The notes under the pieces were generated by a model. It had not been told where the DNA came from. It worked only from the letters and a program-made list of their open reading frames with translations, and did not search any database. From the NCBI GenBank assembly GCA_031291645.1, contig JARLIQ010000084.1, positions 19,035-83,034 of the forward strand: a DNA stretch of 64,000 nt, in the 5' to 3' direction. Below, piece by piece: positions 1 through 8,501 of this stretch; position 1 is the first letter of the stretch; every line of letters starts with the position of its first letter. Source of the DNA: Caulobacteraceae bacterium (lineage in GTDB: Bacteria > Pseudomonadota > Alphaproteobacteria > Caulobacterales > Caulobacteraceae). A program made the translations under genes and the position numbers.

Positions 1-621
1 CTCGGCCAGCAGCTGCAGGTTCATCCGGGTCGGGAAGATCACCTTGCGCTCACCCGCCGCGGCCAGGGCGATGGCCTCGGCCGGCGCGATCCACTCGGCG
101 TCGACCGTCTCCCAGCCGTCGCAGCAGGCCAGCTGCTCGCTGTTGGCCTGGGCCAGATAGAACCAGGTGTCGAACCGCTTGGGCATCAGCGACGGCGTGA
201 TCCAGCGCGCGAAGGGTGTCAGGGCCGCAAGGTCGATCCTGACGCCAAGTTCCGCCACCAGATCGATGAAGGGCCGCTCGTCCTTGGCCACCGCCTCGCG
301 CGCCGGGCCCATCCGCTCGTCGCCGTGGAACACCGCGCCGGCCGCGTCGCGCGCCAAAAGCACACCGGCCTCCTCGTAGACCTCGCGGATGGCGGCGATG
401 CGCAGGGCGCGCTCGTCCGCCGGCGCGGCGTCCCAGGCCGTCGCATGGCTCGCCCAGGCGGGGTCGTGGTCGCCCTGGTGGGTCTTGCCGCCCGGAAAGA
501 CCAGGGCGCCCGACGCGAAGTCGATCTGGTGGTGCCGCTTGACCATCAGCACCTGGAAGGCCGGCGCGTCGCGGACCAGCAGGATGGTTGCGGCGGGCCG
601 GATCGGGGTGTCGGTGGCCAT
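1..621 (-). CDS. NUDIX hydrolase (3' end outside window)
   Basis: Reverse-strand gene starting at the ATG at 621 and still open at the window edge after 207 codons. It begins MATDTPIRPAATILLVRD, a NUDIX-type first strand. A glycine-rich FPGGK follows near residue 43, and the NUDIX box core REVYEEAG lies near residues 85-92, so the metal-binding REXXEEXG signature is complete. The spacing between FPGG and the box is longer than in MutT, as in NUDT19-like acyl-CoA or nucleoside diphosphate hydrolases. Such enzymes cleave a diphosphate linked to another moiety in the cytoplasm; the substrate cannot be read from the sequence. Its promoter lies within 622-728, which also holds a hairpin. Confidence 0.85.
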   Translation of the reverse strand, partial: MATDTPIRPAATILLVRDAPAFQVLMVKRHHQIDFASGALVFPGGKTHQGDHDPAWASHATAWDAAPADERALRIAAIREVYEEAGVLLARDAAGAVFHGDERMGPAREAVAKDERPFIDLVAELGVRIDLAALTPFARWITPSLMPKRFDTWFYLAQANSEQLACCDGWETVDAEWIAPAEAIALAAAGERKVIFPTRMNLQLLAE

Positions 622-677
622 GGCGTGTCTGCTCCTCCACGGAGGTCGCACGCCTCCCTGGCCGGCTAGATCACGAC

Positions 678-704
678 GATTTCGGATTTAGGCAATCCAA
701 AATC
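678..704. repeat. Intergenic hairpin, possible dispersed repeat or terminator
   Basis: Eleven-base arms GATTTCGGATT (678-688) and AATCCAAAATC (694-704) pair with one mismatch around a 5-base loop. It sits between the NUDIX start (621) and the DUF2336 stop (729). Similar AT-richer hairpins are scattered between genes in many alphaproteobacteria, so it could be a dispersed palindrome. It could also end the DUF2336 transcript, although no T-run follows on that strand. Confidence 0.4.
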
Positions 705-728
705 ACGCCGCAGGCGCCAAGGGCCGGA

Positions 729-1874
729 TCAGGCGACGCTGGCGCGCCCCGCGACGCGGCTTTCGCTGCGCACCCGGTCGAGCTTCTCGAGCAGATAGTC
801 CATATCCTCGCGCGTCGCCGTGCGCGGCTGGGTCAGGAAGCGTTGCAGCATGCGCTCCTGAAAGGTCTCGGGGTCGCTGGCGCCCCCCTCCGCTTCGATC
901 GCGTGGAAGGTGTCGATGCCCGCCCTGAACGCCGGGAACAGCCGCGCCGGCAAGCCCGCCCGCTCGTAGATCGCCTTCAGGCCCAGCGATCCGGCGTCGT
1001 GGATCATCAACCAGGTGCGATGGTGCGGCACGCCGGCGAGCTCGGCCATGCCCCACTCGAAGAAGGCCATGTGGCCGTTGGCCAGGGCCCGCATCAGGAG
1101 CGACGCCGACAGCCGCCCGGCGGCGTTGAGGTGGCGTACGAAACCCTTGGCGTCGGTGGTCCGGCCGGCCTGGTCCACCAGGTCGATCGTGGCCCGCTCG
1201 CGCGCGCCCAGGGCGATCTGCAGCGCCGTCTGGGGCGAGAGGGCCTGGTGGTTGATCAGGTGCTCGCGCACCTTGTCGCCGACCAGGGTGATCAGCGTCT
1301 CGGTCACCGACAGCGGCAGGGCCTTGCGATAGGCCATGGCCGTCAGCACCGCCTCGGACTTGGCGAACCGCTCGACCACCACCTGCAGGGTGCGTTCGGC
1401 GAAGCTGGCGTTGTCGTTGGCGCAGGCCATCCGCACCGCCTCCTCGCCCCCGTGGTCGACGATGGTGGTGGTGACCTGCTGCGACAGCATCGGGCGGCTG
1501 GCGATGGCGACCTGGCGGATCGGACCGCCGATGCGCACGATCTGGACCAGGTCCTCGTCGGTGAACACGGGCGAGAAGTTGAGGATCGGGAAGGCCACGC
1601 TCTCGACGTCGCGGGCCAGCCGCATCGCCACGTCGTGCGGCACCAGCGGCGAGTCGCGCAGGGTGACGGCCAGGGCCCGGCGAACCAGTTCGGCCGCGTC
1701 GGCCGCCATGACGCGCAGAATCTCCTGCGCCTGCTCGCGCTCCTCCGGCGACAGCACGCCCTTTTCGATGTGCCGGCAGATCTTGTGGGCGGCGACGGCC
1801 CGCTCGTCGGCGGACTCTCCCTTCACCAGCGTACGGATGTCCGTGTCGGTCAGCGCCGACCGCGTCATCGCCAT
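729..1874 (-). CDS. DUF2336 domain-containing protein
   Basis: A 381-residue alpha-helical cytoplasmic protein that begins MAMTRSALTD. The ATG at 1874 is chosen because GGAGG lies 5 bases upstream; a second ATG at 1868 is possible. The N-terminal part has HEAT-like helical character (residues about 30-250: VKGESADERAVAAHK, PLVPHDVAMRLARD). This is characteristic of DUF2336, a family found mainly in alphaproteobacteria and of unknown function. No signal peptide or membrane segment is seen. It is divergent from a histidine kinase gene at 2037. Members of the family often lie near signalling genes, so a signalling role is possible but unproven. Confidence 0.8.
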   Translation of the reverse strand: MAMTRSALTDTDIRTLVKGESADERAVAAHKICRHIEKGVLSPEEREQAQEILRVMAADAAELVRRALAVTLRDSPLVPHDVAMRLARDVESVAFPILNFSPVFTDEDLVQIVRIGGPIRQVAIASRPMLSQQVTTTIVDHGGEEAVRMACANDNASFAERTLQVVVERFAKSEAVLTAMAYRKALPLSVTETLITLVGDKVREHLINHQALSPQTALQIALGARERATIDLVDQAGRTTDAKGFVRHLNAAGRLSASLLMRALANGHMAFFEWGMAELAGVPHHRTWLMIHDAGSLGLKAIYERAGLPARLFPAFRAGIDTFHAIEAEGGASDPETFQERMLQRFLTQPRTATREDMDYLLEKLDRVRSESRVAGRASVA

Positions 1875-1912
1875 AGCGCCCCTCCAAGATACCGCGGTGA
1901 GTGAATCGAAAA

Positions 1913-1950
1913 TGGACAATGCGTGGTTAAACTTAATGATTGCTTGTCCA
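1913..1950. promoter_or_regulatory. Inverted repeat in divergent promoter region
   Basis: Arms TGGACAA (1913-1919) and TTGTCCA (1944-1950) are perfect complements, 24 bases apart, with an AT-rich centre containing GGTTAAACTTAA. It lies between the divergent DUF2336 and histidine kinase genes. It may be an operator for a dimeric regulator; the protein that binds is unknown. Confidence 0.35.
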
Positions 1951-2036
1951 CCCGGAGGGGAACTGTTTTTCCGATTCATCCGCCGGCAACCCTGACCACC
2001 TAGGCTCGACCGGAAACCAAGGAGGAGCCTGGGGTT

Positions 2037-3863
2037 TTGAGTAACGCGCCCGACACCATGAACGGGTCCCCGGCCGCCGATCCGGCCGGACGGACCAGCC
2101 GGGCCGTCGCACTGCAGTCGCTGGACGCCCAGGTCGCGCTCCTGCCCTACGCCCTGCTCCTGTTCGGACTGGCGCTGCCGGTCTACGGCTGGATATGCAC
2201 CTACGCCCGGGACCGCATGTGGATGCTGGCTAGCCTGGCGGCGTTCGCCGTCAACTGGGGCGCCTTCTACGGCGGGGTCGACTGGCTGAAGCGGCATCCC
2301 GGATCGCGGACCAACCTGGGCCTGCGCACGCGAGTGCAGATCCTCGGCGGGCTGTTGTGGGCCGTGACCGTGGCCCAGATCGCCACCGTCGCCGCCGGCG
2401 CCGGCCTGGCGCACGACGAGCTGCTGATGCTGGCCATCGGCGCCGCGGCCATCTGCATCTTCTTCTCCGCCCCCCTGCTGCCGGCGCTGCTGATCGTGGG
2501 GCCGACGGCCGCCGCCGCGCCGCTGCTGTACCTGTTCGCCGACCCGGCCTCCGTTCAGCTCGGCCGCATCGCGCTGGGCGCCATCGCGCTGGTGATGGCC
2601 CTGTCCCTGATCATGAACCGGCTCCTGCGTCGCCAGTTCGCTCTGGCGGCCGAGCGCGAACAGCTGATCGAGGCCCGCGCCCAGTCGCTGGCGCGGGCGG
2701 AGAAGCTGGCCAAGTCCAAGTCCGACCTCCTGGCCACCCTGTCGCACGAGATCCGCAACGGCCTGACCGGCGCGGCCCACGTGCTGGCCGCCGCGGCCGG
2801 CGCCGGCGGGCGAAGCGCGCCCTCGCGCGAACAGCTGACCGCCGCCCTCGGCGCCGCCGAGGACCTGCTGACGGTGCTGGACGCCACCCTCGACATGGAG
2901 ACCGCCCAGTCCGGGCGGCTGGCGATCGAGCCGCAGCCCTTCGACCTGCCGCGCCTGGCGCATGAGCTGGCCCTGCTGAACCGGCCGCTGGCCGCCACCA
3001 AGGGGCTGGAGCTGTCGATCCACGTCGACGAGGAGCTGGCGACCGGCGAAGGCGCGGCGGTGGCCGACCCGGCGCGGGTGCGCCAGATCCTGGCCAACCT
3101 CCTGGGCAATGCGATCAAGTACACCGTCCGCGGCCGCATCGAGCTCCGCCTGGCTCGCACGGCGAGCGACCGCATCCGGCTGGAGGTGGTCGACACCGGC
3201 CCGGGCCTCACGCCCGACGAGCTCGACGCGGCCTTCGAGCCGTTCAGCCGGATCAAGCGCACCGCGGCGGGCGTCCCCGGCGCCGGGCTCGGCCTGCCGC
3301 TGGCCCGCCACCTGGCCCAGCTGATGGGCGGGGACGTCACAGCCGAGAGCGCGGTCGGCATCGGCTGCTGCCTCCGCCTGGACCTGCGGTTCGATCCCGA
3401 CATCCATCTCGGCGCGCCGGACGAGGCGCTGGCGCCGACCGCCCCGGCCCAGGGGCTGGTGGTCCAGGCCCTGCGCGTGCTGGTGGCCGAGGACGACGCC
3501 CTGCACGCGGCGATGCTGCGCTCGGTGCTCGAACAGCTCGGCCACCACGTGCTGCAGGCCCACGACGGCCAGCGCGCCTGTGAGCTGGCCCAGATCTGCG
3601 AGGTCGACCTGATCATGCTCGCCGGCCGGCTGCCGGTGCTGGACGGACCGCAAGCCACCCGCGCCATCCGCCGGATGGAGGGCCCGGCCGCCCGCACGCC
3701 GATCATCGCCATCATCGGCGGGGATAGCGACGAGGCGACCGCCTGCCTCGAAGCCGGGGCCAGCCAGGTGCTGCGCAAGCCGATGACTGTGGGCGGGGTC
3801 GCCCGCGCCCTCGCCGCCGCGATGCGCCAGAACCGCCTCGCCCCCGCCCGCCTTCGCGCCTGA
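2037..3863 (+). CDS. Membrane hybrid histidine kinase with degenerate receiver
   Basis: A 608-residue protein. The TTG at 2037 is preferred because GGAGGA lies 10 bases upstream; an ATG at residue 8 is the alternative. About five or six hydrophobic segments fill residues 30-190. A coiled linker leads to a HisKA domain with the H-box SHEIRNGLTG near residue 237. The HATPase domain has an N-box (LLGNAIKYT), a G1 box (VVDTGPGL) and a G2 box (GAGLGLPLA). A C-terminal receiver-like domain (about 480-595) keeps the acidic pair (AEDD) and the lysine (LRKPM). The phospho-acceptor Asp is replaced by Ala (DLIMLAGRLP) and the switch Thr/Ser is also missing. The kinase core looks active, while the receiver probably cannot be phosphorylated. 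No partner regulator gene is adjacent. Confidence 0.85.
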   Translation: MSNAPDTMNGSPAADPAGRTSRAVALQSLDAQVALLPYALLLFGLALPVYGWICTYARDRMWMLASLAAFAVNWGAFYGGVDWLKRHPGSRTNLGLRTRVQILGGLLWAVTVAQIATVAAGAGLAHDELLMLAIGAAAICIFFSAPLLPALLIVGPTAAAAPLLYLFADPASVQLGRIALGAIALVMALSLIMNRLLRRQFALAAEREQLIEARAQSLARAEKLAKSKSDLLATLSHEIRNGLTGAAHVLAAAAGAGGRSAPSREQLTAALGAAEDLLTVLDATLDMETAQSGRLAIEPQPFDLPRLAHELALLNRPLAATKGLELSIHVDEELATGEGAAVADPARVRQILANLLGNAIKYTVRGRIELRLARTASDRIRLEVVDTGPGLTPDELDAAFEPFSRIKRTAAGVPGAGLGLPLARHLAQLMGGDVTAESAVGIGCCLRLDLRFDPDIHLGAPDEALAPTAPAQGLVVQALRVLVAEDDALHAAMLRSVLEQLGHHVLQAHDGQRACELAQICEVDLIMLAGRLPVLDGPQATRAIRRMEGPAARTPIIAIIGGDSDEATACLEAGASQVLRKPMTVGGVARALAAAMRQNRLAPARLRA

Positions 3864-3929
3864 CACCCTTTTCTTTCGCCGCCGGCCCCGTCACCATGGC
3901 GGAAAAGCAGGTCGAGGAAGGGAACGCGC

Positions 3930-5123
3930 GTGCTGGAAGGCTTGAAGGTCGTCGAACTGGCCACCTATATCGCCGGCCCCGGCGCCGGCGGGGTGATGGC
4001 CGACTGGGGCGCCGAGGTGGTCAAGATCGAGTCGCCCGCGGGCGATCCGATGCGGCGGTTCTTCGACAGCCTGTCCGACAGCCACGAGGGCAACCCGGTG
4101 TTCGAGATGGACAACCGGGGCAAGCGCTCGATCGCGCTCGACATCACCAAGCCCGAAGGACGGGAGGCGGCCGCCCGGCTGATCGCCGGGGCTGACGTGT
4201 TCCTGACCAACGTCCGGCCCGCGGCGCTGAAGCGGGCCGGCCTGGACTATGACAGCCTGGGCGCGCGCTATCCGCGGCTGATCTACTGCAGCCTGACCGG
4301 CTACGGCCTCCAGGGGCCGGACGCGGACAAGCCCGGCTTCGACGTCACCGCCTTCTGGGCCCGCTCGGGCGTCGCGTCCCTGACCGCGCCCAAGGGGATC
4401 GACCCCTTCGGCCTGCGCACCGGCGTCGGCGACCACACCTGCAGCCTGGCGACGGTCTCGGCGATCCTGGCGGCCGTCTTCGAGCGCGGCCGCACGGGCA
4501 AGGGCAGGCTGGTCGAGACCTCGCTGCTGCGCACGGGCGTCTACGCCATCGCCACCGACATGGCGATCCAGCTGCGACTGGGGAAGATCGCCTCGACCCG
4601 GCCACGCGAACAGGCGGTCAATCCGCTGGCCAACTATTTCAAGACCGCCGACGGCCACTGGCTGTGCCTGAACCCGCGCGACGGCGGCGCCGACTGGCCC
4701 GACCTGGCCCGGGCGCTGGGCCAGCCGGAACTGGCGAGCGACCCGCGTTTCGCCAAGGGGCGCGAGCGCCGCACGAACGGCGCCGAGCTGGTGCGGACCC
4801 TGGATGCGGCCTTCGCCGGCCTGACCCTGGCGGAAGCCGCCGCCCGGCTGGACGAGGCCGACATCGTCTGGGCGCCGGTGCAGACGCCGGCCGAGTGCGC
4901 CGCCGATCCCCAGGCCCAGGCCGCCGGCTGCTTCGTCGAGACGCCCAACCCCAAGGGCGGGACCTTCCGCGCTCCGGCTGCGCCCGCCCGCTTTCCCGGC
5001 GCCGACGACGGCCCCAAGGGACCGGCCCCGGCGCTCGGCCAGCACACCCGCGAAGTGCTGGCCGGCGTCGGCTATTCCCCCGCCGAGATCGAGCGGCTGC
5101 TGGCCGAGGGCGCGGCCGCCTAG
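3930..5123 (+). CDS. Type III CoA-transferase (CaiB/BaiF family)
   Basis: A 397-residue enzyme starting at GTG 3930, with GAGGAAGGG just upstream. The N-terminal motif ATYIAGPGAGGVMADWGAE and the following VVKIESP and NRGKRSIALDI are typical of formyl-CoA transferase-like proteins. The conserved Asp of the family is in GVGDHTCSL near residue 169, where the catalytic aspartate normally sits. These cytoplasmic enzymes move CoA between carboxylic acids through an aspartyl-CoA thioester. The acid used here cannot be told. The length fits the family (about 390-430). The gene stands alone between a kinase gene and a transporter gene. Confidence 0.88.
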   Translation: MLEGLKVVELATYIAGPGAGGVMADWGAEVVKIESPAGDPMRRFFDSLSDSHEGNPVFEMDNRGKRSIALDITKPEGREAAARLIAGADVFLTNVRPAALKRAGLDYDSLGARYPRLIYCSLTGYGLQGPDADKPGFDVTAFWARSGVASLTAPKGIDPFGLRTGVGDHTCSLATVSAILAAVFERGRTGKGRLVETSLLRTGVYAIATDMAIQLRLGKIASTRPREQAVNPLANYFKTADGHWLCLNPRDGGADWPDLARALGQPELASDPRFAKGRERRTNGAELVRTLDAAFAGLTLAEAAARLDEADIVWAPVQTPAECAADPQAQAAGCFVETPNPKGGTFRAPAAPARFPGADDGPKGPAPALGQHTREVLAGVGYSPAEIERLLAEGAAA

Positions 5124-5280
5124 GCACAGGCCGGCGCGGCGCCCCAGATCGGTCCGTTCGCCCCACAATTTCGGCGCCGCGATCGTCGTTTATGCGGCGT
5201 TTATGTCTCGCCTTGCTGGCGCTCCGGAAATCTTGGACTGTGCGTTCCAAGACAAGATGCTCGCGGCAAGGTAGTCGGTC

Positions 5281-6573
5281 ATGGCGACAGCAACCCTCAC
5301 CCAAGAACAGCCAAGGAGCGACAACGCGCTGCTCCACGCCTCGATCGTGATCGTCGTCGGGGTCCTGGCCACCACCCTCGCCCAGACCCACGTGCTGGCG
5401 CGGTTACCGCTCCAGAACCTGCTCAAGAACGAACTGCACGTCAGCCGGGCCGCGAACGCGGCCTTCTTCTTTTGGGCCGGGCTTCCCTGGTACTTCAAGC
5501 CCCTGGCCGGCATCCTCACCGACGCCTTCCCGCTCCTCGGCAGCCGTCGTCGAAGCTACATCCTGATCGCCACGACGCTGGGGGTGCTGTCCTGGATCGG
5601 CCTCTATTTCACGCCGCACCAGTACAACCAGCTGCTCTATGTCTGCATCGTCGCCAACACCTTCATGGTGGTCGCCAGCACCGTTGTGGGCGGCTACATG
5701 GTCGAGGTCGCCCAGGCCGCGTCGGGCTCCGGGCGGCTGACCGCCATCCGCCAGGCCGTCCAGCAAGCCTGTCTGATCATCAACGGGCCGAGCGCCGGCT
5801 ACCTCGCCAGCATCGCCTTCGGCTGGACCGCCCTGACCTGCGGCGGGGTGCTGTTCCTGCTCATTCCCGCGACCATCTTCTTCCTGCATGAACAGCGGAA
5901 GTCCGTTGACGCGCGGGAATTGCTGAACGCCGCCGGACGCCAGCTGGGCAAGATCGGCTCGGCCCGGACGATGTGGGCCGCCGCGGGGCTGATGGCCCTG
6001 TTCTATATCGCGCCAGGCCTGTCGACGGCGGTGTTCTACAAGCAGCAGAACGACCTGCACATGACCACCCAAGGCCAGGGCCTCCTGGCGTTGATCGCGG
6101 GGCTGACCGGCGTCGCGGCGGCCATCGCCTACGGCTTCGCCTGCCGGCGGATCAGGCTGCGCAACCTGCTGATCGTCTGCCTCCTGGCCGCGACCGTCAC
6201 CAACCTCGGCTATCTCTTCTATTCGTCGGTGCTGGCGGCCAGGATCGTCGAGGGCGTGAACAGCTTCGGCTTTTCCCTCGCCGAACTGGCGCTGATGGAC
6301 CTGGCCATCCGCGCGACCCCGGCCGGCAGCGAGGGCCTGGGCTTCTCCCTGATGATGAGCGTCCGCAACCTCGCCCTCTTCGGGACCGACTGGTTGGGCT
6401 CGTTCCTGCTCGAGAAGTATCACCTGAGGTTCGGCGAACTGGTGCTGGCCAACTCGGCGACGACGCTGATCACCGTCCCGCTGGTGCTTCTGCTGCCCGC
6501 CGTCCTGGTCTGGCGCAAGGACGAGGAGCTCTACGAGGAACCCGCCGCGCCACGCACCGCGATCCAGGAGTGA
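5281..6573 (+). CDS. MFS transporter of the BT1 (folate/biopterin) type
   Basis: A 430-residue membrane protein with about twelve hydrophobic segments. The block FFFWAGLPWYFKPLAG, then TDAFPLLGSRRRSYI (residues 60-100), matches the BT1 signature (WxxKPLxGxxxDxxPxxGxRRrxY). BT1 proteins are inner-membrane transporters related to the major facilitator superfamily. Some carry folates or pterins, but many bacterial members are uncharacterised, so the substrate is open. The ATG at 5281 has AAGG about 9 bases upstream. It is convergent with the lytic transglycosylase gene. Confidence 0.8.
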   Translation: MATATLTQEQPRSDNALLHASIVIVVGVLATTLAQTHVLARLPLQNLLKNELHVSRAANAAFFFWAGLPWYFKPLAGILTDAFPLLGSRRRSYILIATTLGVLSWIGLYFTPHQYNQLLYVCIVANTFMVVASTVVGGYMVEVAQAASGSGRLTAIRQAVQQACLIINGPSAGYLASIAFGWTALTCGGVLFLLIPATIFFLHEQRKSVDARELLNAAGRQLGKIGSARTMWAAAGLMALFYIAPGLSTAVFYKQQNDLHMTTQGQGLLALIAGLTGVAAAIAYGFACRRIRLRNLLIVCLLAATVTNLGYLFYSSVLAARIVEGVNSFGFSLAELALMDLAIRATPAGSEGLGFSLMMSVRNLALFGTDWLGSFLLEKYHLRFGELVLANSATTLITVPLVLLLPAVLVWRKDEELYEEPAAPRTAIQE

Positions 6574-6596
6574 CGTGCTCTAAATGTTTGATTTAT

Positions 6597-6642
6597 AGCC
6601 CTTTTAACCGGATCAAATGCTTCCATCTGACCCTAAAGGGCT
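6597..6642. repeat. Inverted repeat between convergent genes
   Basis: AGCCCTTT (6597-6604) and AAAGGGCT (6635-6642) are perfect inverted copies 30 bases apart. They fill the AT-rich gap between the convergent transporter and lytic transglycosylase genes. It could be a weak two-way terminator or a member of a dispersed intergenic repeat family. The flanking GCTCTAAATGTTTG has the look of alphaproteobacterial intergenic repeats. Confidence 0.4.
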
Positions 6643-7470
6643 CTAACCGCCTCCGCCGCGCGCCGTGGTCAGGGCGCGCAGCATCTCCGCCGAGAACAGC
6701 GAGTTCGAAAGGCCGCCGACCGGGACCTGGTCGGGCGCTTCCGGCCCGCGCAGCACCATGTCGACCAGCGCCTGCTCCTGCTCGATGCGGTCGATCCGCC
6801 GGGCGGTGGCGTACTGGACGAAGTCGGCCGAGGGGGCTGGAGCCGGCGCAGGCGACGCCACCGCGCCGCCGGGCGTCGGGCCGCGCGTGAGGTTGGCGTA
6901 GACCTCCCCGACCGTGGCGGCCCGCCCGTCGCGATAGAAGATCGAATGGTTCGACGCGGCCGCTTCCGGAAACAGGCCCGCCGCCAGCGTCTGCGGGCTG
7001 GTCCGCACCGCCTCGATCAGCTTGGCCGACCCCTGAGGTCCCAGGAAGTGCGCCGCATAAAGCTCGCCCGCCGTCGGATCGCGGCCCATGCGCCCCCGAA
7101 GATAGGAAGCGTGGTCGGAGGCCAACTCCCCCGCCATCAGCGAGGCGGCGTGGGGGTCCAGCCGCAGGTCCATCACCGCCCGCCGCGCCTCGGCGCCCTG
7201 GACGTGATAGCGACCGTCGGGACCCGCCTGGATCAGGTCGGCGTAGCGGGCGTAGCCGTATTTGGCGCCGTGCTTCTTGAGCGTCGAGAGCCAGGTCTGC
7301 TCGACGAACTGGAACAGGCCTGCAGCCGAGGACGTCGGCGCCTTGGCGCCCGGGTTGTAGCCGCTCTCGCGCCGGGCCGTACCCAGCAGGAAGCTGAAAT
7401 CCACCCCCGTCGCGCTGGACGCGCGCTCGATGGCGACCTGCACTACGTCCCTGATCGAGTCGACGCTCAT
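6643..7470 (-). CDS. Lytic transglycosylase (SLT domain)
   Basis: A 275-residue protein with a soluble lytic transglycosylase domain at its N-terminus. The catalytic glutamate is in ARRESGYNPGA (near residue 35), followed by SSAAGLFQFVEQTW, the GLMQ/GLFQ motif that lines the active site. Such enzymes cut peptidoglycan between N-acetylmuramic acid and N-acetylglucosamine. No signal peptide is visible, so export may use a flagellar or other special route, as for some rod-type muramidases. The C-terminal 100 residues are Pro/Ala-rich and then hydrophilic. A full CtrA box lies 25 bases upstream of the start codon. This suggests cell-cycle control and a role in flagellum, pilus or division-site wall remodelling. 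Confidence 0.85.
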   Translation of the reverse strand: MSVDSIRDVVQVAIERASSATGVDFSFLLGTARRESGYNPGAKAPTSSAAGLFQFVEQTWLSTLKKHGAKYGYARYADLIQAGPDGRYHVQGAEARRAVMDLRLDPHAASLMAGELASDHASYLRGRMGRDPTAGELYAAHFLGPQGSAKLIEAVRTSPQTLAAGLFPEAAASNHSIFYRDGRAATVGEVYANLTRGPTPGGAVASPAPAPAPSADFVQYATARRIDRIEQEQALVDMVLRGPEAPDQVPVGGLSNSLFSAEMLRALTTARGGGG

Positions 7471-7494
7471 GACCCGATAGGTCGCCGCTTATGG

Positions 7495-7509
7495 TTAAGG
7501 CGCAATTAA
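7495..7509 (-). promoter_or_regulatory. CtrA-type binding site
   Basis: TTAA (7495-7498), seven bases, then TTAA (7506-7509), inside a larger palindrome GGTTAA...TTAACC. This matches the full CtrA consensus TTAA-N7-TTAA of Caulobacter. It lies 25 bp upstream of the lytic transglycosylase start and about 195 bp upstream of the divergent TonB-like gene. Control of the transglycosylase is therefore the more likely role. Confidence 0.65.
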
Positions 7510-7704
7510 CCAAAGCTGCCGATCGGCAATTCCTGCCCGGCCAAAACGACCCAGCCGGGATCGCCCAGCCCGCACCGTCAAGCCATCACGGGAATTTGCA
7601 CGCTTATCGCTGTTCAGTTGATAAATGGACGTTTACAGGCCCGCAGTCCAGGATGACGCTGGGTCAACAAGCGCCGCTTCAACAGGCGCATGGAGGAAAC
7701 GTCG

Positions 7705-8424
7705 ATGATGATGGCCCTGCGCCGCACGCCTGCCGAATACGCCTTCATCCACGCGCTCGACGGCGCGCCGCCGCCCAGGAAGCTGTCGAAGCCGCTGATC
7801 GCCGCGATTGGCGTCTCGGTCGCCGTGCATGTGGGCTTCGCCGCCTATGTCATTCACCAGCGCTTCATCGCCCCGCCCGAGGAACAGACGACGCCCACGC
7901 CGACCCTCACCATACGGACGGTGACCCTGCCCCGGCCCGACCAGGCGGCCCCGGCCAAGCCCTCGCGCCCGCTCCTCGCGCACCAGCCGCCGACCATCGA
8001 GGACACCTCGATCCAGCCCCTGAAGACCATCCCGATCAATCCGCCAATCCAGACCACCTTGACCGACGACACGCCGGTGGTCGCGACCTTCACCGACACC
8101 ACCCCGCCGCGCCAGCCACCGCCCAAGGAGATCCGCGACCCGACCTGGCTCAGCCGGCCGACCGCGACCGAGATGGAGCGCTACTATCCGCAAGGCGCGC
8201 TCGAGCGCAGCCTTTCGGGCTCGGCGACGCTGCAGTGCCTGGTGACCGCCACCGGCGACCTGCGCGGCTGCCAGGTGGCGGCCGAGACCCCGACCGGCGC
8301 CGGCTTCGGCCGGGCGGCGCTGAAGCTCTCGGGCTTCTTCCACATGAGCCCCCGAACCGAAGACGGCGCCCCCGTCGACGGCGCGACCGTCCGCATCCCG
8401 ATCCGCTTCGCCGTGACGCCGTAG
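7705..8424 (+). CDS. TonB family energy-transducer-like protein
   Basis: A 239-residue protein. The first of three Met codons at 7705 is chosen because GGAGG lies 8 bases upstream; an ATG at 7690 is in frame but overlaps that site. One membrane segment (about residues 30-50: [20 protein letters not shown]) is followed by a Pro/Thr-rich stretch that can span the periplasm. A TonB C-terminal-like domain follows (about 150-239: [19 protein letters not shown], ending in IRFAVTP). TonB proteins pass proton-motive energy from ExbBD to outer-membrane receptors. No exbB/exbD is adjacent, so the partner is unknown. The C-terminal domain is shorter and more diverged than in classical TonB. Confidence 0.75.
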   Translation: MMMALRRTPAEYAFIHALDGAPPPRKLSKPLIAAIGVSVAVHVGFAAYVIHQRFIAPPEEQTTPTPTLTIRTVTLPRPDQAAPAKPSRPLLAHQPPTIEDTSIQPLKTIPINPPIQTTLTDDTPVVATFTDTTPPRQPPPKEIRDPTWLSRPTATEMERYYPQGALERSLSGSATLQCLVTATGDLRGCQVAAETPTGAGFGRAALKLSGFFHMSPRTEDGAPVDGATVRIPIRFAVTP

Positions 8425-8501
8425 GGGAGCAAGACCAGTTGACTTCGCTGTAGGCGGCCTGGAACTCTGCGCCCAAGGGTTGTCTGGAGTCGGGGGCGGC
8501 G

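Noticed and set aside
729..3866. Reverse-strand open frame of over 1000 codons covering the DUF2336 and kinase region
   Set aside because: Only the last 381 codons are the DUF2336 gene. The rest is a shadow of the forward-strand kinase gene with low-complexity Arg/Gly/Gln composition.
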